Assembly (NCBI GenBank): GCA_963756715.1
Contig: CAVWOV010000023.1
Location: 55,264 to 119,263 of the forward strand
Reading direction: 5' to 3'
Source of the DNA: VAZQ01 sp963756715
GTDB lineage: Bacteria; Pseudomonadota; Alphaproteobacteria; Rhizobiales; Xanthobacteraceae
Length of the DNA: 64,000 nucleotides
How positions within the stretch are numbered: the stretch's first letter is position 1; the number at the start of each line of letters is the position of its first letter. Made by a program: the position numbers and the translations under genes. Positions 35,071-44,231 of the stretch are shown here, in pieces. The notes under the pieces are model-generated. The model was not told the origin of the DNA, searched no databases, and worked only from the letters and a program-made list of their open reading frames with translations.

Positions 35071-36069
35071 ATGCAAGGCTTGAAAGCCGTAATTGCATCG
35101 TTTGCGATCGCGATGGCCGCAACCGGCACTGCCACCGCCGAGCCGCTGCTGATCCGCAATTCCTACGTGGTGCCGATTGACTGGCAGCCGTTGCTGGTCG
35201 CCAAGAAGGACCTGGCCCAGCACTGGGGCAAATCCTACGTCATGGAGGCGGTGCGCTATCAGGGAACGCCGCCGATGATCACGGCGCTTGCCACCGGCGA
35301 CCTGGAAATCGCCGCCCTCGCCTATTCGACGCTCGGCACCGCCATCGAGAATGCCGGCATGAGCGATCTGCGCGTCATCTCCGACCAATTCCGCGACGGC
35401 GTGTCCGGCTACTTCTCGAACCAGTTTTTCGTCCGCAAGGATTCCGGCATCAAGAAGATCGAAGACCTCAAGGGCAAGGTGCTCGCCACCAACTCGGTTG
35501 GCGCCGGCGTCGACATCGCCATGAAGGCGGGACTGAAGAAACACGGCCTGATCGACAAGCGCGACTACACCGTCATCGAGGCGCCGTTTCCGACCATGCC
35601 GGCAATGCTCAACGACAAGAAGGCCGACTTGGTCACGGCGGTGATGCCATTTGCGATCAACCCGCTGCTCAACCAGATCGGCGTTCCTCTCTACGACCAG
35701 ACCGAGGGCATGGGCCCGACACAGTTCCTGGTCTGGGCCGCGCGGCGACCCTGGCTCGAGAAGAACCGTGCCGCATTGGTCGACTACATGGAAGACATGA
35801 TGCGAATCGAACGCTGGTACCTCGACCCGAAGAACCACGACGAAGTGACAAAGATCGTCGGCGGCATGGTCAAGGCCCCGCCGGAGCGGTTCACCTGGCT
35901 GTTCACCAAGAAAGACTACTATCGCGACCCGAGCATGATGCCCGACCTCGCTGCCTTGCAGCGCAATGTCGATACCACCTTCGAGATGGGCTTCATCAAG
36001 TCAAAGCTCGACGTCAAGGCGCACTCCGATCTCAGCCTGATCCAGGAGGCTGCAAAACGGCTCAAGTGA
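35071..36069 (+). CDS. ABC transporter substrate-binding protein, NMT1-like
   Basis: 332 residues from ATG 35071 (GAGGAG upstream); longer starts would precede the signal peptide MQGLKAVIASFAIAMAATGT (cleavage after TATA). The mature protein shows QPLLVAKKDLAQHWG, ALATGDLEIAALAYSTLG and IKKIEDLKGKVLATNSVGAG, the NMT1/SsuA-like pattern. No ATPase or permease is adjacent, so its membrane partner is unknown. It follows two Bug-type binding proteins on the same strand. Confidence 0.88.
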   Translation: MQGLKAVIASFAIAMAATGTATAEPLLIRNSYVVPIDWQPLLVAKKDLAQHWGKSYVMEAVRYQGTPPMITALATGDLEIAALAYSTLGTAIENAGMSDLRVISDQFRDGVSGYFSNQFFVRKDSGIKKIEDLKGKVLATNSVGAGVDIAMKAGLKKHGLIDKRDYTVIEAPFPTMPAMLNDKKADLVTAVMPFAINPLLNQIGVPLYDQTEGMGPTQFLVWAARRPWLEKNRAALVDYMEDMMRIERWYLDPKNHDEVTKIVGGMVKAPPERFTWLFTKKDYYRDPSMMPDLAALQRNVDTTFEMGFIKSKLDVKAHSDLSLIQEAAKRLK

Positions 36070-36274
36070 CCGCCCTCCGTGGCGAATTCGCAAATCGCCG
36101 CCCAAATGAACTGCAGCGTCACGCACGGCGACGGCACCTGATCTGAATTCGTCGATCGCCTCGGCTGGGCCTTGGATCCCTGTTCGTGCTGTCAAGCGCA
36201 CCGCTCGCCGACCCGAGCGCTCCACGACCTTGTCCATATCGTTCACTGCTAAACATCGTCAGGTCTCGGGCTTA

Positions 36275-37844
36275 TTACTTTACCCCTTGCTGTGCGCGTC
36301 GGCGGCTGTCGATCATGTTGATGGCCCGCCGGGCGGACAGGATCGCGCCTTCCTGCCAGGCGCCGATCTGACTGAGATGCTCGCCGGCGAAATAGAACGG
36401 ACCGTCCGGCGCATTCAGGAGCGTATATTCACGCTCCTGATCCGCCCGATAGCGAGCCGCGATGCCGAGACTGTAGGGCACCTTTGACCACGCAACCAGC
36501 AAGGGCTTTTCCAGCTCCTGGCCACGGCCCGGATGCAGCCCTTCAACCGCCACGCGGCTCATTTCGAACTGCGCATCGATTGGTTTTCTTGTCAGTTCGT
36601 CCGCGTGCTCGCGATTGGCATAGGTACCGAGCAAAATTCCCTTGGCCGAAAATAGCTCAGCGCTCGGATACCACACCAAAGTCGTCGGACCCTTGACCCA
36701 GGAAATGCCGCCGTAGATCTGATGGTCGGTTTCCCAAAACCGCGGAGACTGCCACGCGATCTTGACCGCGTTGCCGTAAGTGATGCTGCGGATTGCCGCC
36801 CGATAGTCGGGAGAGAAATCGGTCTCGATCCCCTGCAGGACAGGAAGCGGAATTGTCACGATGCAAAACGCGGCCTCCAGCGTGCGAATTTCGTCGGTAC
36901 GCTTGTCGGTGAAGGATACACTCACGCCGCTGCTCGTGCGGCGGATCGCCTTTACTTCGCTGCCGAGCCGAATAACGTCGCCAAGCTTTTTCGCGAATGC
37001 CGTTGCGATGTGATCCATGCCGCCGACAGGCTGGAACATCGTCGCCTGCTGCGTGAAGCTCTCCTCGAACAGCATGGCAGTCCACATGTCAGCATCGAGC
37101 AAAACCCCAAGCGGCATCGGATCCCGCTTCACGCCGGCCTGCCCGGCCGCACCTGGCAGCGTCTTATATCCCGCTCGCGTCGAGCCCTTGTAAATCAGGT
37201 CCGGCGAGAGATCGCCGTATTGCTGGAGAAACGCGAGCATGCGCTTCTTGTCATCAGCGGACAGTTCCTGATCGAGCGCGCCGCGGTTGATTGCCTTGCC
37301 GAGCAACCCGGAGATTTCGCCACGCATATCGTTGATCGCCTGGCGCAGCTCGATCGGCTTGCCCTCGTTGGCCGCTCGGATTGTGCAGTAGCGCACCGCG
37401 GTTGGTGTTGATCTCGACCTCGAGCGTGACGCCGAGTTCCCGGCAATAACCAAGCACGGCCTGATGATGACTGGGCAGCCGAGCCGCACCCGCGTTCAAA
37501 TAGAGCCCGCGATCGAATTCGCAGACCTGTCGCGAACCGTCCGTCATCTCGATCGCCGTCCCGCGCCGGACGGTCCAGTTGCGGCCGCCGACGCGGTCGC
37601 GGGCCTCAAGCACCGTACAATCGTAGCCGGCTTTGCCGAGTTCGTAGGCGGCGGACAGGCCGGCAACGCCGGCCCCGAGCACAATCACCTTGGTCCCGTG
37701 CGCGGCACCTTTTTGCAACGTGATCGGCTCGGCAACAGCGCCGACAGTGCCCAGGACGCCCATCGCCTGCATGGTGAGGTAGGTCGCCTGATAGCCGCCG
37801 ACGCGCGCAACCTGCCGGAGAAAATCCCGACGCGTACCCCCCAT
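36275..37844 (-). pseudogene. Exported flavin amine oxidase / L-amino acid oxidase-like, single-base frameshift
   Basis: The N-terminus TRRDFLRQ is a twin-arginine-type signal. FAD motif KVIVLGAGVAGLSAAYELGK (about residue 53) and the Arg-Gly region EARDRVGGRNWTVRRG follow. One extra base near 37379 splits INTNRGALLHN from RAANEGKPIELRQAI. The remainder (GGMDHIATAFAKKLGDVIRL, VWYPSAELF, GPFYFAGEHLSQIGAWQEGA) completes a monoamine/L-amino acid oxidase of about 520 residues. It would oxidise an amine or amino acid to an imine, H2O2 being the co-product. Last gene of a trio after M20 hydrolase and RidA genes. Confidence 0.85.
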
Positions 37845-37866
37845 GGCTAACCTCGCTCGTTACCTG

Positions 37867-38400
37867 CTACTCGACCTCGACGATCATCTCTACCTCCACG
37901 GCGGCGTTACCGGGAAGTCCCGCCATGCCGACAGCCGAGCGGGCATGCTTGCCAATCTCTTCGCCGAAGACCTCGACCATGAGATCGGAGAAGCCGTTCA
38001 CCACCTTGGGCTGGTCGACGAAGCCGTCGGCGGTGTTGACCATGCCTAGCACCTTAACGACGCGCTTGACCCGGTCGAGGCTGCCCAGCGCGGCCCGCAC
38101 TTTGGCAAGCATGATGACCCCGGCTTGCCGCGCCGCCTGGTAGCCCTGCTCGACCGTCAGATCTTTGCCGACCTTTCCTTTGTGCGGCCACGCCCCCGGC
38201 GTATTTCCGGCGAGAAACAGCAGCTTTCCAGTCTGGACGAAATTGACGAAATTCGCGCTCGGCGTGGAAACCGGCGGCAGCGCGATGTTCAATTGTTTGA
38301 GGCGCGCTTCGGCGCTCGCGGCATTTTGAGCTTGCGCATGACCGGCAAGGAGAAGCAAAGCCAGAATTGGTCCGCCGGTCCTGGCCAACATTGTCTTCAT
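37867..38400 (-). CDS. RidA/YjgF-family protein with an export signal
   Basis: 177 residues. A signal peptide (MLARTGGPILALLLLAGHAQA) is unusual, as RidA proteins are normally cytosolic. The domain has LLFLAGNTPG, LGSLDRVKRVVKVLGMVN and ARSAVGMAGLPGNAAVEVE; the Arg of RSAVG matches the RidA residue that anchors the imino-acid carboxylate. RidA hydrolyses enamine/imine intermediates. Lying 23 bp upstream of the amine oxidase gene and 14 bp after the M20 gene, it probably clears the oxidase product in the periplasm. GAGGAG precedes the ATG. Confidence 0.9.
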   Translation of the reverse strand: MKTMLARTGGPILALLLLAGHAQAQNAASAEARLKQLNIALPPVSTPSANFVNFVQTGKLLFLAGNTPGAWPHKGKVGKDLTVEQGYQAARQAGVIMLAKVRAALGSLDRVKRVVKVLGMVNTADGFVDQPKVVNGFSDLMVEVFGEEIGKHARSAVGMAGLPGNAAVEVEMIVEVE

Positions 38401-38413
38401 AACTCATTGCTCC

Positions 38414-39853
38414 TCATCTGGCTGTCGTCTCGCTCTGTCTGCCGCCCGCCAGCATTTTGACGAGGCGATACAGGTATTCCTGTCCATCAAAAAATGATTT
38501 CACCAGGACGCGCTCGTCCTTGCCGTGCGCGCGCGCATCGTCAATGTCGCTGGCGAGACCCGAATGGCCGTAGGTCGGTATTCCGGCATTGCGCAGATAG
38601 CTGCCGTCGGTTGCGCCGGCACTCATGGTGGGGACAATCGGCGCGCCCGGCCAGAATTCCCCAGAGAGCTTTGCGATTGTACCTACAATCTCCTCATGCA
38701 GCGCGGACGGAAGACTCACGACTGGCTCACCGACTTGCGTGACGGAAATCCGATCGTCGGCGAGAACGCGTACCAACGTTTTCTCGACTTCATCCGTCGG
38801 ATCGCCCGGCATGATGCGGCAGTTGACGGTGGCACGCGCGAACCGCGGCAGTGCATTGTACGCATGACCGCCCTCCAGCATGGTGGCGACGCAGGTGGTG
38901 CGTAACTGCGCGTTATAGGCAGGATTGGCGGATAGTCGGACAAGCGAGAGAGAAGTTGGATCGGAACGCCCAGATATGACCGAACGAATATCAGCAGCCG
39001 TTTGATTCCCTTCGATCTCGGCCATGCGCTCGAAATAGGCGCGGGTCGTCTCATTCAGTTTGAATGGAAAGTTGAATTTCGAAAGGCGCGCAAGGCCTTC
39101 AGCCAAACGATAAATGGCATTGTCTCGCGTCGGCCGCGAACTGTGGCCGCCACGACTCTTCACCTCCAGCGTATAGGTCAGCGATACTTTCTCGCTGGTC
39201 TGGACGGTGTTGCGTATTGGCTTGCCATTCTTTAGGCCTACGCCGCCGCCCTCGTTCAGCGCAAATTCGGCGTCGATCAACTCGCGATGGTTTTTCAGCA
39301 GCCACTGAATTCCCAACGCGTCGCGGTCGAGAATCTCCTCGTCGGTTTCCAACGCCACGATGATGTCCCGATCGGGTGTGAAGCCCTCCTGCTTGTAGCG
39401 AATGAGGTTCGCGATAAAGGCGCTCGCCATGTACTTGTCGTCGCTCGTCCCGCGCCCGTAGTAGTAGCCGTCTTTCTCGGTCAACTTGAACGGAGCGATC
39501 GACCAGTCCGCTGCCGCCGCCGGAACCACGTCGAGATGCGCGAGCAGCAAGATCGGTTTGCGCGCGCCCGTGCCGCGCAGTCGCGCCACCAGGTTACCCT
39601 TGCGCGGGGCGGGCTTGAACACCCGAACATCCGCGCTGTCGAAGCCGGCGGCGGTAAGCCGCGCGGCCATTGCATCGGCGGCGCGCCCGGTGTCTCCGGT
39701 TCCCGTTACAGTGTTGATTTCGACTAATTCCTTATAGACGTCAAAAGCTAGCTGCTGTTGCGAGGTCAATGGTTGGGCGAGCACAACCTGCCCGGAGCAA
39801 ACCAGGCATCCCAGCGCAATCCCCATCAGAGGGAGCGTAAAATGTCGTGTCAT
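38414..39853 (-). CDS. Exported M20-family metallohydrolase (glutamate carboxypeptidase/aminoacylase-like)
   Basis: 479 residues with signal peptide MTRHFTLPLMGIALGCLVCS (cleavage after VLA). LLAHLDVVP carries His and the catalytic Asp, GRGTSDDK the bridging Asp, and ETDEEI the catalytic Glu and ligand. The lid domain follows (SRGGHSSRPTRDNAIYRL). Members release amino acids from peptides or N-acyl amino acids using two zinc ions. First gene of the exported trio: hydrolase, RidA, amine oxidase. Confidence 0.92.
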   Translation of the reverse strand: MTRHFTLPLMGIALGCLVCSGQVVLAQPLTSQQQLAFDVYKELVEINTVTGTGDTGRAADAMAARLTAAGFDSADVRVFKPAPRKGNLVARLRGTGARKPILLLAHLDVVPAAAADWSIAPFKLTEKDGYYYGRGTSDDKYMASAFIANLIRYKQEGFTPDRDIIVALETDEEILDRDALGIQWLLKNHRELIDAEFALNEGGGVGLKNGKPIRNTVQTSEKVSLTYTLEVKSRGGHSSRPTRDNAIYRLAEGLARLSKFNFPFKLNETTRAYFERMAEIEGNQTAADIRSVISGRSDPTSLSLVRLSANPAYNAQLRTTCVATMLEGGHAYNALPRFARATVNCRIMPGDPTDEVEKTLVRVLADDRISVTQVGEPVVSLPSALHEEIVGTIAKLSGEFWPGAPIVPTMSAGATDGSYLRNAGIPTYGHSGLASDIDDARAHGKDERVLVKSFFDGQEYLYRLVKMLAGGRQSETTAR

Positions 39854-40136
39854 TTGTCAGTCCTGCGGGCTCTTAATCATGGCGCATAACCGGGCGAGAT
39901 CTGCGGCTTTGCGTAACAGTGCTCCCCACCGACGGTAAGCTACCAATCAACTCACGGAGATGAGCGTCTAGAAAGCACAAGTTCGCCGCATCAGAGTGAT
40001 TACAATTCATGCAGTCGCGCAAAGGATCGGCATTGGAAGGAAATCCTGCTCGCATATCCGCGATTCAACGGTAAAATCCCTTGGATTTGATGAATTTGCA
40101 CCGCCAGGAAACATGAGCCCGAAGGATCGTTGAGAC

Positions 40137-41126
40137 ATGACCCTCACTCGCCGTACTGTACTGTCTTTCGTCGCAGGTGCCGGATCGCTTCTTTGTGTGC
40201 CGATCGCTGCCGACGCACAGAACGTTCCCGCCGGGTTTCCGCTCCAGCCCATGACTTTGATCGTTCCGTTCACTCCCGGCGGTCCCGTGGACATCCTCGG
40301 ACGCATGCTGGCGAACGAGTATCAGACAAGGTCAGGTCAACCGGCGACCGTCGACAACCGGACCGGCGGTGCGGGCAACATCGGCATTGAAGCCGTTCGC
40401 AAGTCGAAGCCCGACGGCGCGACGCTGCTGCTGATTCCGGCCGGCAATCTGACGATCAATCCGACCTTTCTGAAGAACCTGTCCTTTGTCGTGGAGCGCG
40501 ACTTCGCGCCGGTCGCGCTGCTGGCGACCGCGCCGAACGTCATCGTGGCGTCGCGCAAGTTCGGGGTTTCGACGATAGCGGAGGCAATCGCCAAGGCCAA
40601 AGCCGGCCGTGTGACTTACGGCTCGCCGGGAGTGGGAAGCCAACTCCACCTGACGATGGAACTGCTGAATGGCCTTGCCGGGGTCTCCTTTATCCATGTT
40701 CCATACCGCGGCTCGTCGCAGGCGCTCAACGATCTGATCGGCGGCCATGTCGATTTGCTTGCGACCAACCTGACGGCCGCTCTCGGCGCCATCAAGGCTG
40801 GAACGGTTACGCCATTGGCGATGACAACCGCGAACCGCAGTTCACTTGTGCCGAACATTCCAACCCTGGCAGAATCCGGGTTCCCCAGCATCGACGTCGC
40901 ATCCTGGTATGGACTTCTGGCGCCGCGGAACGTCCCTGACGCCACGCGGGACGCGCTCTTTGCTGTCACGCGCGATGTGATGAACGCTCCTGAAATCAAG
41001 GGCAAGCTCGAAGCGCAAGGGCTGAGCGTGCAGATTGAGGGGCCCGCGGCCTTCGCCGAGCGCATTCGGCGCGAGACTGCCTTGTGGGCCGAGGTGATGA
41101 AGAAGAACAACATTGCACCCCAATAG
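40137..41126 (+). CDS. Bug/TctC-family substrate-binding protein
   Basis: 329 residues. Signal peptide MTLTRRTVLSFVAGAGSLLC, with a twin-arginine-like TRRTVL, cleaved after ADA. Mature motifs FPLQPMTLIVPFTPGGPVDI, GQPATVDNRTGGAGNIGIEA and IPTLAESGFPSIDVASW are typical. Third Bug receptor in the window and again without TctA/TctB genes. Divergent from the M20 operon across 283 bp with no recognised feature. Confidence 0.92.
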   Translation: MTLTRRTVLSFVAGAGSLLCVPIAADAQNVPAGFPLQPMTLIVPFTPGGPVDILGRMLANEYQTRSGQPATVDNRTGGAGNIGIEAVRKSKPDGATLLLIPAGNLTINPTFLKNLSFVVERDFAPVALLATAPNVIVASRKFGVSTIAEAIAKAKAGRVTYGSPGVGSQLHLTMELLNGLAGVSFIHVPYRGSSQALNDLIGGHVDLLATNLTAALGAIKAGTVTPLAMTTANRSSLVPNIPTLAESGFPSIDVASWYGLLAPRNVPDATRDALFAVTRDVMNAPEIKGKLEAQGLSVQIEGPAAFAERIRRETALWAEVMKKNNIAPQ

Positions 41127-41370
41127 GGCGCAGCATGGCGTCATGTTGCAGGCTTGCAAGGAGGGAGCCGCGGCCGATCACGACCGCGCCGCTTCCGCCG
41201 CAACGGGGCGGCGGAAACCTTCCTTGGGCTCGCATCGCACTGGGCGCCGGATGCTGACGTGGCGCAAATTCTGGGACGTGCTGCTAAGACCGGCGGCGTT
41301 CATCGCGCGCTGCTGCTCCTGATCGTAATCTCGACGAGTGGCGCGACTGGAAACCGCATCGACGACAGGC

Positions 41371-42504
41371 TTAGCGCAGGCCCGCCTGCTGCACGAGGGG
41401 ATAGACCCTGTCCCTGAACCAGCGCTGGTCTTCGATATATCGCGGCCAGTTGAGCAACGTGCCGTCGAGCCCCATCTTCGACATGGTGAGGAGCCCATCG
41501 ACAATCTGCTCCGGCGTGCCGACAATCGGATAGCCGCCCCAGCCGGCGATGAAATGCTTCCTCATCTCCGCCAGCACCTCGGACGGCAGCGTCTTGGCAT
41601 TGGCGATCATGGTATTGACCAGATTGTCGGCCGCCTCCCAGTCGCCCTTTTGGTTCACGTATTCATCAAAGTAATCCATCGCCTCCGCTTCGGTCTCGCC
41701 CTGCACCACGTAGGCGTAGCTCCAGACTTGGATGTCACGGCCGTACTCCGTGCGAGCGAGTCGGCGATAGCTGTCGATTTTGGCCTTGCAGTCATCGAAA
41801 TTGTGGGAGCCGAACACGACATAGACCATGTCGCAGTGCTTGGCCGCAAAGTGCTGACCGCGCTCGGAGCCGCCGGCATTCATCACCGCCGGGAACGGAT
41901 GCTGGATGGGCTTTGGTGCCAGATAGCCCTTTTTGATATTGTAAAAGCGGCCTTCAAAGTCGAATGGCTCATCGCGCATCCACAACTGCTTGAGGATATG
42001 CAGCCATTCGACTGCGCAATCATAGCGTTCGTCGTGCTCCATCAGCGGGGAGCCAAACATCTCGATTTCGGGACGATTCCAGCCGGTAACGATGTTGAGG
42101 GCGAAACGGCCACCCGTGACGTGATCAATGGTGGCGGCCTGCTTCGCCGCCATCACCGGATGGATCGTCGGCACATGCGAGGTGGCAAAGATCCCGGAGT
42201 ACCGGGTCGAAGCCCCGATTGCCGAGGCCCAGGAGAAGCACTCGAAGCCAGGTCCGTTGAAATTGGTTTGGCCGCCGAAGCCGTGCCAGCGCCCGATTGG
42301 CACCAGCGCCTCAAACTCCATTTCCTCGGAGGTCTTGGCCAACTCCAGGGTATTCGGCCAGTTGATCTCCAGTACGCCATCGATGGTCGAAATCGCGCAA
42401 CCGCGATCCAAGTTCGTACCGAACGTGCCAAGCTTGAGCTTGCGATCGTTGAAGATCGGATTGGTCGTTCGGCGTTCGTCCTGCGCTGTCGCCATCGATA
42501 CCAT
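41371..42504 (-). CDS. LLM-class flavin-dependent monooxygenase (RutA/SsuD-like)
   Basis: 377 residues from ATG 42504, chosen for the GGAAGGAAA site; upstream starts add residues not seen in the family. The luciferase-like TIM barrel shows KLGTFGTNLDRGCAISTIDG, FSWASAIGASTRYSGIFATS, VTGGRFALNIVTGWNRPEIE and GSERGQHFAAKHCDMVYVVF. The close fit to RutA-like pyrimidine oxygenases and sulfonate monooxygenases suggests FMNH2-dependent attack on an N-heterocycle or sulfonate. It needs a separate flavin reductase, which is not in the window. Confidence 0.9.
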   Translation of the reverse strand: MVSMATAQDERRTTNPIFNDRKLKLGTFGTNLDRGCAISTIDGVLEINWPNTLELAKTSEEMEFEALVPIGRWHGFGGQTNFNGPGFECFSWASAIGASTRYSGIFATSHVPTIHPVMAAKQAATIDHVTGGRFALNIVTGWNRPEIEMFGSPLMEHDERYDCAVEWLHILKQLWMRDEPFDFEGRFYNIKKGYLAPKPIQHPFPAVMNAGGSERGQHFAAKHCDMVYVVFGSHNFDDCKAKIDSYRRLARTEYGRDIQVWSYAYVVQGETEAEAMDYFDEYVNQKGDWEAADNLVNTMIANAKTLPSEVLAEMRKHFIAGWGGYPIVGTPEQIVDGLLTMSKMGLDGTLLNWPRYIEDQRWFRDRVYPLVQQAGLR

Positions 42505-42614
42505 GCTGCTTTCCTTCCGCGGTAAAAAAATGCTTACGGGCAAGACGGCACCCTGACAATCGTCGCACAGCTTACCGGATGTTTCGCTCGCAGACGGAGC
42601 CGGTGATATCGTCT

Positions 42615-43826
42615 TCAGAACATCGGATAGGCGGGATTGAGGCCGAGCCCGAACTCGCTACGCCCAAAATTTTCTGCCGGCACATCCCAGTTCATGACAA
42701 CATGCGAGGAGATAGCGTGGACGTCGCGCCAGCAGCGTTGCACTGGATTGCCGTCCATCAACCCGCTTGAGCCGCTGATCTTCACCAGCCCATCCATTGC
42801 CTCGCGCAGCAGCCGCATGGCATAGGTGAAATCGCGCCGCAGCAACGTGCGCGTTTCCAAGGTCATGCCGGTGTAGTTCTTGCGAGCGGTTTCGAGCGCC
42901 CGCCGCGCCAACAGCTCTGCCGCGTCGATCTGGGCTGCGATTTCGGCAATGCGTATCTGCACCGGCACATGTTGGGCGATGTTGAGTTGCGTATAGGTAA
43001 GGTAACGCTGCTGCGTCCATTGCACGAAATCCGCGTAGCCGCCACGCGCCAGGCCGAGCGCAGGACCGACCAGCGCATAGGAGTGCACCGCGATGAACGG
43101 CGCGCGATAGATCGGGTTGGTATTGACCTCGGAGCCCGGAGAATGCGCATCGCGTAGCGTGGAGAACGACACGCTGCGGTGCTCCGGCACGAATACGTCG
43201 TGCAGCACCGACGTGTTCGAGCCGCTCGCGCGCAGTCCGGCGCAATACCACGTGTCGTCCTGCTTCACCTGTGAAACCGGCACGAGGTAAAGTCGCATGT
43301 CAGGATGATCCTCACCCTCACGCTGAACCAACCCGCCAATCATGATCCATTGCGAATGGCGCAAGCCGCTGCACCAGGACCAGCGGCCGTCAAGACGATA
43401 ACCGCCTGGCGCCACCGATACTTTTCCGGTTGGCGCCGCCGAGGTAGCGACGCAGGCGGCTTTGTCCCTGCTCCAGACATCGTGCTGCGCCTCTTCGGGA
43501 AAATGCGACAGGATGCAGGCGTGATCGCTGAGATAGTTCAGACACCACGCGGAGGACCCGCAAGTCGAGCGGCCAAGTTCGACAGCGATATTGAACGCCA
43601 CCTCGTGGTCATGCTCATAACCTCCCCAACGCTTGGGCTGAAGCGTGTGGATCAGGCCCGACGCAATGTATTCCTCAACTGACTCGCGCGGGATATTGCG
43701 ATCGCGTTCGGCCTGGACTGCCCGCTCACGCAGTTTGGGCGCAAGACGCCGAGCGCGCGCGACGAGTTCGTCAGCGCCGGGAACGTCAACAGGCGCGCCA
43801 GACGGCCGAATTTCCGCAAGGCTCAT
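42615..43826 (-). CDS. Acyl-CoA dehydrogenase-fold flavin monooxygenase (HsaA-like)
   Basis: 403 residues, the same length and order of motifs as the protein at 25590-26801: IASGLIHTLQPKRWGGYEHD, GYRLDGRWSWCSGLRHSQWI, WYCAGLRASGSNTSVLHDVF, SGLMDGNPVQRCWRDVHAIS. GGAGGAA precedes the ATG. It is probably the oxygenase of a two-component system. The LLM monooxygenase gene lies 110 bp downstream on the same strand, so two reduced-flavin users may share one reductase. Confidence 0.88.
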   Translation of the reverse strand: MSLAEIRPSGAPVDVPGADELVARARRLAPKLRERAVQAERDRNIPRESVEEYIASGLIHTLQPKRWGGYEHDHEVAFNIAVELGRSTCGSSAWCLNYLSDHACILSHFPEEAQHDVWSRDKAACVATSAAPTGKVSVAPGGYRLDGRWSWCSGLRHSQWIMIGGLVQREGEDHPDMRLYLVPVSQVKQDDTWYCAGLRASGSNTSVLHDVFVPEHRSVSFSTLRDAHSPGSEVNTNPIYRAPFIAVHSYALVGPALGLARGGYADFVQWTQQRYLTYTQLNIAQHVPVQIRIAEIAAQIDAAELLARRALETARKNYTGMTLETRTLLRRDFTYAMRLLREAMDGLVKISGSSGLMDGNPVQRCWRDVHAISSHVVMNWDVPAENFGRSEFGLGLNPAYPMF

Positions 43827-44231
43827 GGGCTATTCCTCCGAATGCCGGCTATGGGCCAGCGGCTGGCACTGTCCGCCCTAGCCATTGTCCGCTTTAGGAA
43901 AATACTAGTCTGGAATTCCGCTAGCCGCTAGCGCGGGGGCGCGCCGATATTTCGAGAACCCGGAGGTCGATGCCGGATTTCGAGCGACTTTTGTCGGCGT
44001 CTTATCGCACCTCAGTCTCAAGCTCCCGTTATTCTCAAAGCCGCGTCGCTCCTGACGCCGGCTCTCCCCTTGCGGCGTTCTTGCCGAGACAACTCCCAGG
44101 GTCCGGCGTTCCGTCACCGCATTCGTGCGATGAGCATCACGGTAGCTGTCACCTATCTATATCGACGAGGAATATTTTTTATTGACTAGTGCGACGGCTC
44201 GCCCGATACGATTTCCGCAGGCGGTGCTTTT
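43827..44231. other. Divergent intergenic region with a possible promoter
   Basis: About 400 bp with no convincing gene. On the plus strand TTGACT (44182-44187) and GATACG (44205-44210) are 17 bp apart, a weak sigma-70 match next to an AT-rich stretch (44171-44183), 22 bp before the dehydrogenase start. A GCTAGC doublet lies near 43920. Confidence 0.3.
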
